Positions 18,626 to 27,945 of a stretch of 64,000 nucleotides of DNA are shown here, one piece after another. Source of the stretch: Trichomonas vaginalis G3 (lineage: Eukaryota > Parabasalia > Trichomonadida > Trichomonadidae). Under the pieces are notes generated by a model. The model did not search any database. It worked only from the letters and a program-made list of their open reading frames with translations, and was not told the origin of the DNA. The position numbers and the translations under genes were made by a program. Within the stretch, counting starts at the first letter, position 1. Every line of letters begins with the position of its first letter. Location: NCBI RefSeq assembly GCF_026262505.1, contig NC_067204.1, positions 1,893,797-1,957,796 on the forward strand, in the 5' to 3' direction.

Positions 18626-20222
18626 ATGTACGCCGCTCAGAATATAACGCCAACAGTTTTGGATGCCATGAACGGAAATGTTTCCGAATGGTATAACGAA
18701 TGCGACAATGCCATTAGAAGGTCAGAAATAGTTCCTGGAACTTACGAATATACAACTGCTGTTTCTTATGGAAACGTAGGTGAGTTTGGAGAAGGTTCTT
18801 CAACAACAGTAGATATTGCTTGCGACAGGTTTCATATTATTTCTATTGACAACTCATTCTTATACGTGGAACAAGACATTGAAATAAAACCTTCTGCCAA
18901 GTTGTCTGACAAGAAAGGTTGCAATGGAATTTTCTATGTCGGATACCAATATGCTCCAGAAGTTTTCATGGGATATAAGATATATTCTAACTCTGACTTA
19001 GTTCAAACAGTAACATGGGCAAACTATGAATGGTTCGCTTTGAGAAACTCAGTACAACCACAAGCTAGAGAACAAACAGACCAGTATGCAAATATTGAGA
19101 AAATAAGAAGACTTGACCCTAACGTTCCAGGAGTTTATGTTAACCTTTCTGGACAAACTGCAGCAGCAGTAACCAAAGTAAAACTGAAACTTAGAGTTCC
19201 TTTGTCATCTTTCCTCATCTTCAGGTTTTTAAGATACTTGCCAAACTGGGCAGGAAAAATTTCTATCGAACTTACTCCAAGCAAAAATAACTTAGTCATT
19301 GCACCAACACAAGACCCATTCACTATTACAGACGTGGGAACCAAGTCTTCGCCGATTTTGCAAAGACAAAGTTGACTTAGACTTTGGTTTCTCAAACTTC
19401 AACAATGAAGTAAACTATTATTTCAATGCTGCTGGAACTGCTTGGGACCCAGTTAAGTTCACATGCGAAAAATTTGAATGCAAGAGAATAGAAAGCAGAC
19501 TTGCAGTCTATATGTTGGACCCAGATATTTCAAATGCTTTAGCTGCCAAATATATTGCAGTTCCACTTATGTTCCCTATACACCAAATATCTGTCAAAGA
19601 CTTTGCAGGTGAAGTTGGAAACCAAAGTGCTGACCCAGGTGCAAGAACAGATATTGCTTTAACAACTGCAATGAAACATGCAGATACTATGTTTGTACTG
19701 TTCAGACGAACTATAAATGACTATTCTTGTTTCTACAACCCCGGTATTAAATATCATATAAACATAGATGGCAAATATTATCCAAGAGAAGAATATTCTA
19801 CAGTTGAGGATATGAGGTCATACAACTTGACATTAGATGCTATGAACTTTAACAACAACTTCACAACAACCATTAACCCTGAAATGCAAAGTTCTATTAT
19901 GCCATATGTGAAAGTATGGACTCATACAGGAGGTCAAAAAACTCAATATACAAATGGAGACCGTTCAAACTTTTGGCTTGGCATTCCATTTGCTGACTCA
20001 GAAGACTTTATGGGTGGTATTTCAACTGTTGGTACTGTACAAATACAATATACTGGTGACAGAGACGGTCCAGATGAACTGAGAGCAAAGAAGTTTACAA
20101 AACCAATAGCACTTTTCACGGAAGATGCTCTTTTGAAGATTCGTTCGATGAAACCTGCTGGGGCTCCTCAGATTGGCATAACGACAGCTTCCATCGAGCA
20201 GATTTTGGCAGCAGGTCAGTAA
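18626..20222 (+). pseudogene. Major capsid protein, double jelly-roll type (broken)
   Basis: The gene spans about 530 codons, normal for a Polinton capsid, with about one break. It is beta-rich throughout. The mid-region motif 'KLKLRVPLSSFLIFRFLRYL' followed by 'LPNWAGKISIEL' matches the element A capsid. The C-terminal half includes 'KYHINIDGKYYPREEYST' and 'FWLGIPFADSEDFMGG', consistent with the second jelly roll. It would form trimeric capsomers. A T-rich 'atatttttacccatatga' start region precedes it. Confidence 0.82.
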
Positions 20223-20534
20223 GTTGTTCTTGAACTGACTTCTCTCCGTCAAATATTGACAGTACGCCAGTTTTGACATAATATTGTAAGATAAACTTAC
20301 CTTTAGAAATATCTGTAAGTTTTGAAGTTATATTTTTGTCTGCTTCAAGAACTTTCACCATTTCAGTTATACCAACTTTCTTTGCTTTATGAAATATTTT
20401 GGTTCAGCAAAGACTGCTATTCTATAACATTTACCATTGTTTGTATAAAGAACTATTCTGTCAATGTATTTGTATTGTTTGTGTGTGTAAACTTTGTTCT
20501 GCTTCAATTCGAAGAGATACTCGAATACGTCCAT
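20116..20534 (-). pseudogene. Small reverse-strand gene (broken)
   Basis: Coding-like sequence on the reverse strand, converging on and overlapping the capsid 3' end, with about one break. Readable parts include 'MDVFEYLFELKQNKVYTHKQ' and 'KFILQYYVKTGVLSIFDGEK'. The pattern of a short beta hairpin plus 'FDGEK' resembles the forward gene at 21138 ('VRVDKGKFYVFTKYLNF'), so it may be a paralogue. Function unknown. Confidence 0.35.
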
Positions 20535-20596
20535 CTTTTTATTCTAAGTAAAATGTCATTTCCGAAAAATAGAAGCGTAGTGTTTCAAAAGGTTTA

Positions 20597-20770
20597 ATGG
20601 CGGTGGCAGATGTGAAGTTAAATTCACCAACTCAAACAAACAGTCAAAGTGTTGTTGTCAATGTCAAAGACAGAGATGTTGAAGTGGGGAAACCATACGA
20701 AGACGAAGATGGTATAACAATTGTTCCTGTAAAAGAACAACAACATATCCTGAAGTTAGCAGAGACTTAA
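20597..20770 (+). CDS. Small protein, 57 aa
   Basis: A short open frame from 'MAVADVKLNSPTQTNSQS' to 'QQHILKLAET'. It is valine-rich and acidic in the middle (VKDRDVEVGKPYEDEDG). It lies in a row of small forward genes. No family match. Confidence 0.35.
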   Translation: MAVADVKLNSPTQTNSQSVVVNVKDRDVEVGKPYEDEDGITIVPVKEQQHILKLAET

Positions 20771-20855
20771 GTTCTGTTGCAGATATTCGAAACGACTACC
20801 AACAACTGAAAGACAAACTTCAAACTCAGGAGAAGATTTGTCAAGCTTTAGTATA

Positions 20856-21131
20856 ATGTTAAACTTGGTCGAACACAACCCTGTAAAAGTGAACTCATAT
20901 GTCATTGCACCTCATGAAGTTTTGAAAGAACTATTGAAACTTTTGACAGAGGCAGACGATATAAACATCAAAGAAATAGAACCCGACATTAGTTGCTGTG
21001 GTGTTTCATATAATGTCATTGACAAGATATACGTTATGAAAGGAGGTGAAACGTTGAACTTAAAGTATAGTTTCCCAGACGTCATAAAAATATTTGACGA
21101 CCACAACATTTCATTAAAATTTATTTGCTAA
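20856..21131 (+). CDS. Small alpha/beta protein, 91 aa
   Basis: I use the ATG at 20856 ('MLNLVEHNPVKVNSY'). It is a mixed alpha/beta protein with a 'SCCGVSYNVIDKIYVMKGG' region. Only six nucleotides separate its stop from the next ATG, so it is probably one expression unit with 21138 and 21379. Not recognised. Confidence 0.45.
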   Translation: MLNLVEHNPVKVNSYVIAPHEVLKELLKLLTEADDINIKEIEPDISCCGVSYNVIDKIYVMKGGETLNLKYSFPDVIKIFDDHNISLKFIC

Positions 21132-21137
21132 GTAAAA

Positions 21138-21368
21138 ATGTCAAAACTTCTTGAAAGATGTTTGAAGAAAAATAATATAGACTTTATTTCATGTAAAGGA
21201 CTTTACACACTTTTGAACGATATGAAAGACCCTGTTTTGTTTGTTCGTGTAGACAAAGGAAAGTTCTATGTCTTTACAAAATATTTGAACTTCTTAGACA
21301 GAGAACTTCAAGAAACGCCATGTGAAAGTTTAGATGAAGTTCTTCTCCACTTTCAGAAAAACTTTTAA
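21138..21368 (+). CDS. Small basic protein, 76 aa
   Basis: 'MSKLLERCLKKNNIDFISC' opens a compact protein with one clear beta hairpin ('VLFVRVDKGKFYVFTKYLNF'). The reverse-strand gene at 20116-20534 may be related. It is tightly packed before the 21379 gene. Confidence 0.45.
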   Translation: MSKLLERCLKKNNIDFISCKGLYTLLNDMKDPVLFVRVDKGKFYVFTKYLNFLDRELQETPCESLDEVLLHFQKNF

Positions 21369-21378
21369 ATATATATAA

Positions 21379-22176
21379 ATGGCAGAAGATATAATGGTTT
21401 ATACTATTACGACTAAAAACCCTGAGTCATATAATTCTATAACAACAAACTTACAAAGTCCTCAAGGACGATATTGTAAACTAACCTTAAACACAATGAC
21501 GACTAAAGCCTGTTTTGCTCTTTTGACACCAGAAGACTTTATTGTTGTGAATGGTAAAAAATACTCCTTTGAAGATACTTACTCAGATATACCACCAACA
21601 GGTTTTGTTGACTTATTTAATACTTTAAGTACGGGTGTAACATGTGCTGCAACTAGAGCAGGTTTCATTATGTTTGGATGTCCGACTGAGTTTACTATAA
21701 ACGATATGAGCTATAATACAAAACTTATTTCTGGTTTTTACTACCAACAGTTTCCTATAACAGGAAAAGGTGTCATACAAGGAATGTCTATTCCATTGAC
21801 ATTAAGCACACCAATCTTATATATTGTTTCAAACTTAGGTTCAAAGTGTTATTCGAATGTCGACAGAAACTATTATGACCAAAAGATACTTATGCGTATA
21901 AACAATACTTTCTCTGCTGGTTTGCCTATTGTTCATTCGAATGCAGAATTTTCAACCTTAGTGAACTCAAACACTTTGGCAAGTATAACGTTGACATTAG
22001 TTGACGCAAACTTTGTTCCTGTAAAACTTTTATGTCCTATGTATTTGTCAATGACGGCAGAAAGTTTCGAATTGGAAGATGCAACTGGTGAAAGTATTGT
22101 ATTACAAGAACAACTTCAACAACAAATAGCTCAAGAACAACAAATGCAACAAATGCAACAACAAAGTCAAGAATAA
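21379..22176 (+). CDS. Beta-rich capsid candidate, 265 aa
   Basis: Residues 1-235 are beta-rich and hydrophobic-alternating, with no TM segment, consistent with a jelly-roll fold ('GRYCKLTLNTMTTKACFALL', 'FIMFGCPTEFTINDM', 'SITLTLVDANFVPVKLL'). The last 30 residues are glutamine-rich repeats ('QQQIAQEQQMQQMQQQ'). Size, fold and place among virion genes suit a penton/minor capsid protein or a capsid-associated spike. The frame looks whole. Assignment is inference. Confidence 0.5.
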   Translation: MAEDIMVYTITTKNPESYNSITTNLQSPQGRYCKLTLNTMTTKACFALLTPEDFIVVNGKKYSFEDTYSDIPPTGFVDLFNTLSTGVTCAATRAGFIMFGCPTEFTINDMSYNTKLISGFYYQQFPITGKGVIQGMSIPLTLSTPILYIVSNLGSKCYSNVDRNYYDQKILMRINNTFSAGLPIVHSNAEFSTLVNSNTLASITLTLVDANFVPVKLLCPMYLSMTAESFELEDATGESIVLQEQLQQQIAQEQQMQQMQQQSQE

Positions 22177-22205
22177 AAAAAATATTTTTTTTTATTTTTA
22201 TAAAA

Positions 22206-23438
22206 ATGTACAGAATAGATGTTTCAGATTTTTATGACTTCCAAGCATTCAGAAATATGTGTCCATTTCGAGACTATAACAAAGCAGTCGAGAATTTGAA
22301 ACGTTTAGTCATTTATGTCGACTCTGCCCCAGAATGTTATGTTATGAAAGAATGGGATGTAGTCTTTAACAAACCTAAAGCAAATAGTTTCAGAACAAGA
22401 ATGTAGACAGAAACTTAAGAAAATAAAAGTTGTACAAGTTGGCATGAAGATGTTAGATGCTTGGGATATCTTATTGTCAAAGTTAGAAGATTTTTCAGTT
22501 CGAGGTATAAAGTTCTATACACCTTCTCCAAACTTCTATTCTATCTTCACTGGATATAAATACGAACAAGTAGAATGGAAAGAAAATATTATAGAAGCTT
22601 GGTTAGACCATGTCAAAGAAATTATATGCAATGGAAACGAAAGAGTCTATGAGTATATCTTATGTTGGTTTGCAAACATCTTACAACATCCAAGTGCTAA
22701 AAATGAAACTGCTCTCATTATAATTGGAAAACAAGGAACAGGTAAGAACACATTCTTTACAGATATTTTGTGCAAACTGTTAGAAGGTTATTCGAATCCG
22801 AATATGACAAACTTAGAAAACATCTGTGGCAAGTTTAACTCTCAATAGAGAATATGAAACTTATAGTTTGCAATGAACTTCAAAGTATAGATACAACAAA
22901 AGTTTTGAACTCAGATGCTTTGAAGAGTCTTATAACAGACAAAGTTGGAGTTGTTGAAAGAAAATATAAAGACCAAAGAGTTTGTGAAAATGTTGCAAAC
23001 TTCATTATGGTTTCAAACAATGCTGTTCCGATGAAGTTAGAAAGTTCTGACAGAAGATATGTAGTTGTCAGAACGTCAGATTCTCATATGCAAGATACAG
23101 AATATTTTGACGACTTAGCAGAAACTTTGACATCTGACTTTTACAACCACTTGTTCTCATATTTTATGACATTAGATATTTCAAAGTTCAATCCAAGACA
23201 AATTCCACATACCGAAGAGAGACAAACATTGTTAGAAGCAAACAAGAGTGTATATGAACTGTTCATAGATGAAACTGACTTTGAGTGTTTAGATGAAAGG
23301 TCATTGTACGATTCGTATAAACAATATTGTCAAGAATATGGTTATATGACAGCGTCTAAACGAACATTCTTGGCAAATGTCAAAAGTCTTTTAGATGTTC
23401 AGAATGGTGTATATACAAAGAAAAATTTTTCTGAGTAA
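22206..23438 (+). pseudogene. SF3/D5-like helicase-primase-type ATPase (broken)
   Basis: The gene spans about 410 codons with about two breaks. It contains a Walker A motif ('IIGKQGTGKNTFF'), a Walker B-like strand ('KLIVCNELQS') and a sensor strand ending in Asn ('NFIMVSNN'), then 'SSDRRYVVV' with paired arginines. This order is that of superfamily 3 helicases of the D5/virophage/plasmid type. It would unwind DNA during replication. SF3 helicases are typical of virophages and NCLDVs and are uncommon in canonical Polintons, so it is a notable accessory gene. Confidence 0.75.
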
Positions 23439-23456
23439 ATTTTAAAAAAAATATTT

Positions 23457-23474
23457 TTTTATCCGATAGAAAAG
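23457..23474 (+). promoter_or_regulatory. TTTTTAT start motif
   Basis: TTTTTATCCGATAGAAAAG directly before the ATG at 23475; fits the shared pattern with the ATG about 12 nt after TTTTTAT. Confidence 0.5.
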
Positions 23475-23894
23475 ATGACAAAATTCATCTCAGTAAACAA
23501 GTACATGTCAGGACTTAAAGAAGAACTAGACCCATTCACATATTTGAATGTTTACTTCTACCATTTTGAAAAGTCTTCATTCAGCAAAGTTTGGAACATC
23601 GAACCAGTTAAGTTTGCTATTGTGACTAAAAATGGTGCGAAATTTGAAGACTTAGACATAGAAGGTTTGTTAGCAGTCAAAGAAAGTTTTGACAGAAGGT
23701 TCTCAAACCTTAAAGAAGGCAAAGCATACAAACTTGTTATACCTTATGAACCAAAGAAAGCAGACGACTATGAATATTATGAGTCTAAGATAGTTGAAGT
23801 TCAAGGTAAATTGGGTAAAAAGATTTTAGAGTCTAAGCCAGTGTTTGCTCCTAAAGAGGAAGAGAACATTGACATTGACCCAGAAATGTTCTAA
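23475..23894 (+). CDS. Unknown element B protein, 139 aa, acidic tail
   Basis: A mixed alpha/beta protein with an acidic end 'EEENIDIDPEMF'. It follows the helicase gene after a start motif. It resembles the element A gene at 3020-3493 in size, mid-section and 'IDPE' ending. In both elements it neighbours replication genes, so a replication accessory role such as single-strand binding is possible (inference). Confidence 0.5.
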   Translation: MTKFISVNKYMSGLKEELDPFTYLNVYFYHFEKSSFSKVWNIEPVKFAIVTKNGAKFEDLDIEGLLAVKESFDRRFSNLKEGKAYKLVIPYEPKKADDYEYYESKIVEVQGKLGKKILESKPVFAPKEEENIDIDPEMF

Positions 23895-23910
23895 AAATAA
23901 AATTTTATTT

Positions 23911-24363
23911 TTACATGTCAAATTTCTTTTTCTCTGGAACTGGTTCAGGTTCTTTCTTCTCTTCTACTTTCTTTTCTTTCTTTTCTTTTTTCTTCTTCTT
24001 TTCTGGTGGAGTTATGTCAAATTTGGCGCAACCATATTTATGTAAAAGTTCTTTGTCCTTTAATAGCTCTTCTATTCTGTTTTCTATTTCATCTTCAAGA
24101 ACAGCGCATGTGTCTTCTTTGCATTCTAAGAACTTTTGTTGGACTTCATCTTTCCAAGAGGCGTCATCTCTGTCAACAAGTCTGTCATTGACAAATTTTA
24201 AGACTGCTCTGCTTAATGTTTTATGGTTCTTGTCATATTCCCAGAAACAGAACTTTAGAACAAATTCACCTTTCTTGTTTACACTATGTAAGATTTTATG
24301 GTCGACAGATGTTTTGCTGTCGAAAAGCTTGTCTCGAATATAGATAGCGAAATCGCTAGACAT
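23911..24363 (-). CDS. Unknown protein with K/E-rich tail, 150 aa
   Basis: It begins 'MSSDFAIYIRDKLFDSKTSV'. The first 115 residues look folded and helical; the remainder is a Lys/Glu/Pro-rich tail (KKKKKEKKEKKVEEKK). The reverse-strand start motif TTTTTATCTTTTAGAAAATG overlaps the forward control region of the ATPase gene, so the two genes share a divergent promoter. Confidence 0.5.
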   Translation of the reverse strand: MSSDFAIYIRDKLFDSKTSVDHKILHSVNKKGEFVLKFCFWEYDKNHKTLSRAVLKFVNDRLVDRDDASWKDEVQQKFLECKEDTCAVLEDEIENRIEELLKDKELLHKYGCAKFDITPPEKKKKKEKKEKKVEEKKEPEPVPEKKKFDM

Positions 24364-24399
24364 TTTCTAAAAGATAAAAATTTTAATTTTTCTAAAAAT
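24364..24399. promoter_or_regulatory. Divergent promoter of 23911-24363 and the ATPase
   Basis: 36 nt of almost pure A/T between the two ATGs, with a TTTTTATCTTTTAG motif facing the reverse gene and 'aattttaatttttctaaaaat' facing the ATPase. Confidence 0.45.
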
Positions 24400-25275
24400 A
24401 TGTTAGAAAAAAAGTTTGCTGACATTGACAAGAAATTTGAGAATGTTTTAAACAAGAACAAGAGGAAGTTAGAAAATGCTCAGATAAAGCCTATACATGA
24501 CAAGTTCTTATTTGCTCAGAATGGTATAACAGGTCTAATTGCACCACCTGGGTCGGGTAAGACTTTCACTTATCTTAAAATGGCTGCACAACAACAAGAA
24601 CTAGATGAGAAGAACCCATTCTATGAGTTAGTTGTCATTTGTAGTACTTCTGGTCAATTTGACCAAACCGTCAATTCGTTCAAAGATATTATAAAGAAGT
24701 CTAAGTTAGTATGTATAAAAGACTCTGAGTTGTTAGATTGGATAAAGAAGTACCAAAGAAGAGTTTTGAAGTATAATGCTATAAATGAGTATATAATTCT
24801 AAGTTTAAAGACCCAAATGAGGAAATGCAGAGAATATTAGAGAAGAAACACTTCAGAAACAAACAGAAAGAGATAGAATACATTTCGAAGAAATTGCAAT
24901 CTTACGATTGGAAGACTTACCCTCATAGATGTCTTCTTATCTTAGATGACTTTGCCTTCTCATCCTTTGTTAAAGAACAGAGAACAAGATATGTGTCGAA
25001 TTCTTAAGAAGCTCAGACACTTTAACATCTCAGTTGTCATTTGTGTACAGACAGCAAAGAGTTTAAGTAAGGATGTAAAGAGAATACTTACTGACATTAT
25101 ACTTTTCCCCGGATTGTCCGAAGACGATTTCATGGAACTTATGAAAGAGTCCATGGCAGGTAAGTTTGACAGACATGAACTATGGGAGAAGTACAAAGTC
25201 ATACAAGACCCTCATACTTCTTTCAGAATTCATATCTACGCGAACAAAGTTCAAATTGTAAAAAGTCAAGCTTGA
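24400..25275 (+). pseudogene. A32/FtsK-type genome-packaging ATPase (broken)
   Basis: The gene spans about 290 codons with about two breaks. Walker A is 'LIAPPGSGKTFTYLK'; Walker B is 'CLLILDDFAFSSFV'; a following 'ISVVICVQTAKSLSKDVKR' strand-Gln segment fits the sensor of this family. It belongs to the HerA/FtsK-like packaging ATPases conserved in Polintons, virophages and NCLDVs, which pump DNA into the capsid. It lies downstream of the helicase and capsid genes. Confidence 0.8.
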
Positions 25276-25294
25276 AAAATCTAAGTGTTTAGTC

Positions 25295-25474
25295 TTAGTA
25301 AGATGGTAGCTTCTTAAAGCATATGCCGTCCTTGAGTTTTAGGTACGTGAAGAGAAGTACAATGAATTCAATTACGAGTACAATTGCAATGACAACTAAG
25401 GCAACTATTTTTGTCTTTTGCCAGCAAGGGTACTTCTTCTCTTCCAATGGTTCGGCAGAACTATACTCACTCAT
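25295..25474 (-). CDS. Single-TM protein, 59 aa
   Basis: ATG at 25474. A short polar head ('SEYSSAEPLEEKKYPCWQKT') precedes a strong membrane helix ('IVALVVIAIVLVIEFIVLLF') and a basic tail. It is an inner-membrane or viral envelope-like small protein. Convergent with the ATPase gene. Confidence 0.5.
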   Translation of the reverse strand: MSEYSSAEPLEEKKYPCWQKTKIVALVVIAIVLVIEFIVLLFTYLKLKDGICFKKLPSY

Positions 25475-25564
25475 GAGAAATGTCAAAACGGTTTAATAGA
25501 AAAAGTGTCATCTACCCTACTTGTTTGAAGTTGTCAAAATACTCTGTTATTTTTCACGATTTTC

Positions 25565-25667
25565 ATGAGTTTTAGGCGACCCAGAAAAAAGTCGGTCTCG
25601 CTGTTCTTCACTGTTTTCATAGAGTTTTGGCGACTACGTTTTTTTACGTACTCGCTGTTCTTCACTG
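25565..25667. repeat. Two-copy repeat of about 50 bp with stem-loops
   Basis: Two copies share 'ctcgctgttcttcactgttt' and a 'gagttttNggcgac' start. Each contains a GCGAC...GTCG/ACTCGC stem-loop with a poly-A or poly-T loop. Function unknown; it lies upstream of the 54-bp repeats. Confidence 0.45.
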
Positions 25668-25697
25668 TTTTCATACGGAATCTCTTCTCTCGGTTTT
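25667..25697 (-). pseudogene. 31-bp scrap of a KilA-N gene
   Basis: Read on the reverse strand this gives 'KPREEIPYEN', the same short stretch found in the KilA-N gene at 1903 and in both palindrome arms (41117 and 47553). It sits alone beside repeats. Confidence 0.55.
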
Positions 25698-25705
25698 ACA
25701 TGGTA

Positions 25706-25891
25706 AGCGTTATTTTTACATTATGACACGAAGTGAAGATTTGCACTTCGTCAAAAATTAGCGTTATTTTTACATTATGACACGAAGTGAAGATTTGCAC
25801 TTCGTCAAAAATTAGCGTTATTTTTACATTATGACACGAAGTGAAGATTTGCACTTCGTCAAATTTTATAAAAAATTAGCGTTATTTTCTG
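25706..25891. repeat. 54-bp tandem repeat, three copies plus a partial one
   Basis: Units start at 25706, 25760 and 25814, with a partial fourth near 25878. Each holds an inverted repeat GACACGAAGTG/CACTTCGTC and the T-rich block 'gcgttatttttacattatg'. It lies between the 3' end of the 25921 gene and the divergent 25474 gene. Confidence 0.75.
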
Positions 25892-25920
25892 ACTTTCACA
25901 AAAGACCAAAAATAAACGCT

Positions 25921-26532
25921 TTACATGTATTTTTCAGCAACTTCGTCAAATAATTTTATAGCTTTATCTATCTCATCTACTTCAAACGTTTCTTTACCTT
26001 TCGTGGGAGCACCATACATTTTCTCAAAAACTTCAAGCAGTTCTGTTTCAGCAGCTCTCATATCATTAACGAACACAACCTTGACTCTATTGACTGTACT
26101 GTCATATCTTTGAGTTATATTATATGTTCTTCCTATCTTATATCTTTTTGTGTTGAAGTCCTTCGGTTTCTGAACGATGTAAAGTAAGCCTTCACTGCAA
26201 CGTTCCGTATCGAATGAACCATATGTTATGAAGTTATATCCAACAACTGGGTCAATCCATAACAAAACTATTGGTATAAGACTTTTGTCGATGAGATATG
26301 CTGTAGTTCCATAGAATCTTACCGATATCATAAGCTCAGGATTTCTTGTCAAAATTTTCTGAGTAGAAGCAATTCCAACCCAATGGTATGTTTTCTTTCC
26401 AGATGGAGATAAAATGTCTGACAAAGAATATTTGTTGTATTTCTTTGAGTATCTTACGTTTAAATCACCTATTCTAACCACTTTGGTGTCATTGTCTATC
26501 TTTTTAACTGTTTCAAACTCAATGTTTGTCAT
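25921..26532 (-). CDS. KilA-N and T5orf172 (GIY-YIG-like) protein, 203 aa
   Basis: I use the ATG at 26532, immediately after the shared leader. Residues 10-110 form a KilA-N-like domain ('YSLSDILSPSGKKTYHWVGI', 'IPIVLLWIDPVVGYNF'). Residues 115-200 are a T5orf172/MUG113-type domain: 'GLLYIVQKPKDF', 'YKIGRTYNITQRYDS' and 'AAETELLEVFEKMYGA', a nuclease-like fold related to GIY-YIG. Proteins with this domain pair occur in phages, poxviruses and giant viruses, with roles in DNA binding and probably cleavage. It shares its leader with the otherwise different KilA-N gene of element A. Confidence 0.78.
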   Translation of the reverse strand: MTNIEFETVKKIDNDTKVVRIGDLNVRYSKKYNKYSLSDILSPSGKKTYHWVGIASTQKILTRNPELMISVRFYGTTAYLIDKSLIPIVLLWIDPVVGYNFITYGSFDTERCSEGLLYIVQKPKDFNTKRYKIGRTYNITQRYDSTVNRVKVVFVNDMRAAETELLEVFEKMYGAPTKGKETFEVDEIDKAIKLFDEVAEKYM

Positions 26533-26616
26533 TTCTGTTCTTACATACAAAAAAAAAAATAAATAAAAATAAAACTAACTTTATTTTTTTCTGTCTTAAG
26601 GAAATTCACGAAAAAG
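26533..26616 (-). promoter_or_regulatory. Shared T-rich leader, copy 3
   Basis: On the reverse strand it reads 'tgaatttccttaagacag', then the same T/A-rich tract and 'gtatgtaagaacagaaatg' junction as 1826-1905. It links elements A and B despite their divergence. Confidence 0.7.
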
Positions 26617-26631
26617 TGTCATTTTTTTTTC

Positions 26632-26844
26632 ATGTCCGAAGACTCGAAGGTGCAACACTTCCAAAATACCGACGAACTCAGAAGAGCAGCATGGCAGTAT
26701 CTTCTTGACAACTTCTTTGAGTTCTCCAGGTACACCTTGGAAAATGCTGAAGAACTCCGACACAGAGAATTTGGAGAAATTGCACTCCAATACTACCTTG
26801 ACAAACAAAGGGTAAACAAGGGTAAAATAAGACTAAAAACTTAA
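26632..26844 (+). CDS. Small helical acidic protein, 70 aa
   Basis: 'MSEDSKVQHFQNTDELRRAA' begins an all-helical protein with many aromatic residues and a basic end. It diverges from the KilA-N gene. Not recognised. Confidence 0.45.
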   Translation: MSEDSKVQHFQNTDELRRAAWQYLLDNFFEFSRYTLENAEELRHREFGEIALQYYLDKQRVNKGKIRLKT

Positions 26845-26866
26845 CGTTTAAAAAGTGACATTTTTA

Positions 26867-27081
26867 ATGAGCTCCGAGTCACCGAGAAAACTTGGTCAGA
26901 TGTTAGCAGCTTACTTCCCTGAGGAGGATGGAAGCGTTACATACGTAAGGTTCAAAACAACGAACCTGGAATTGCGTACAAAATTCGCAATTACATGACC
27001 ATGGAAGAGTACGAAAGGTTCCTACAAGAGAAACCAGCTCTAAACAACTCAGAAAAGAAGAATAAAAAGTTTAACTCGTAA
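26867..27081 (+). pseudogene. Small protein gene (broken)
   Basis: Coding-like from 'MSSESPRKLGQMLAAYFPEE' to the stop near 27081, broken about once. The downstream part is basic and Asn/Lys-rich. It is unassigned and absent from the element C part visible here. Confidence 0.35.
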
Positions 27082-27095
27082 TTGTTTATTTTTTT

Positions 27096-27708
27096 TTACT
27101 TGTATGGGCAAGCTGCAAGAATGAAGTCGACTATCTCAGTCTTTGTTTTGACGAGCTGGACGGCTCTTGCGAGTACGTCTGTTTTGCGGTCTCCAGCTGG
27201 TGTCTGACCTTCGTAATTGCGCATGTTCTTGAGAGCTCCAACTGTAAATGATTGTAGGATGAAGAGTCTCTCAGACTGCTTGAGGTAGTCTTCACGGTCA
27301 CGAACTGAATCTGTGGTACGAGTCGAATCGGTCGATTTGAGGGAAGAGACTGAAAGCCTGTCGTCTTCCATAGGGGCTGTGGCATAATCTTTGCGTAAGC
27401 GGTTCAGACCTTCTTCGACTCTTGGTCTCTCTTCGATTTGGATTGAGATTGGAATTGCTGGGGTGGAGCTTGCTGGAACATCCAAGGGTTGGGGAAGTAA
27501 GGCATAGGCTGAGGAGGAGGGTAGTTCGGGAAGCCTTGTGTGGGTAGTAACCTTGAGGTGGAAATTGGTAGTAACCTTGAGATGGAAATTGGTAGTAATT
27601 TGGTGGAGGTACTTGCTGGAACTGAGGTTGCTGAGGAGACTGTTGTGGTTCTGCAGCTTTCGGTTCTTCTGGCTTTGGAAGGCATTCAGGAAGAGGAACG
27701 TCAGTCAT
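27096..27708 (-). pseudogene. Pro/Tyr-rich virion-like protein (broken)
   Basis: Counterpart of the whole gene at 61024-61587. It has a proline/glutamine head, tyrosine-rich 'PPQGYY' repeats and a conserved helical C-terminus ending 'IVDFILAACPYK'. It is broken about twice, with repeat-number differences from the element C copy. Function unknown; see the element C entry. Confidence 0.6.
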
Positions 27709-27714
27709 TCGTTT

Positions 27715-27945
27715 GTGTCCTGTCGGATGGAAAATATTTTCCTGTCGGAAGGAAAACTTTTCCTGTCGGAAGGAAAATTTTTCCTGAAGTTCGACCAAAA
27801 AGTTCTCAATTTTCGAAAATTTGAATGGTTTACGGACGGACAACTGGAAGAGTTCTTCCTGTCGGAAGGAAAAATTTTTCCCTTTGTCCGGAAAATTTTT
27901 TCCAGTTGTCGGGAAAATATTTTCCTGTCGGATGGAAGGACTCGG
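27715..27945. repeat. Short interspersed GGAAGGAAAA hairpin repeats
   Basis: At least five copies of a 20-24-nt motif around TTTTCCTGTCGGAAGGAAAA, a near palindrome, two clusters separated by about 60 nt of ordinary sequence. They lie between the divergent 27096 and 27727 genes. The same site in element C has a different unit count and spelling. Confidence 0.65.

Noticed and set aside
23915-24343. Forward-strand serine/phenylalanine-rich ORF
   Set aside because: It is the antisense shadow of the Lys/Glu-rich gene at 23911-24363.
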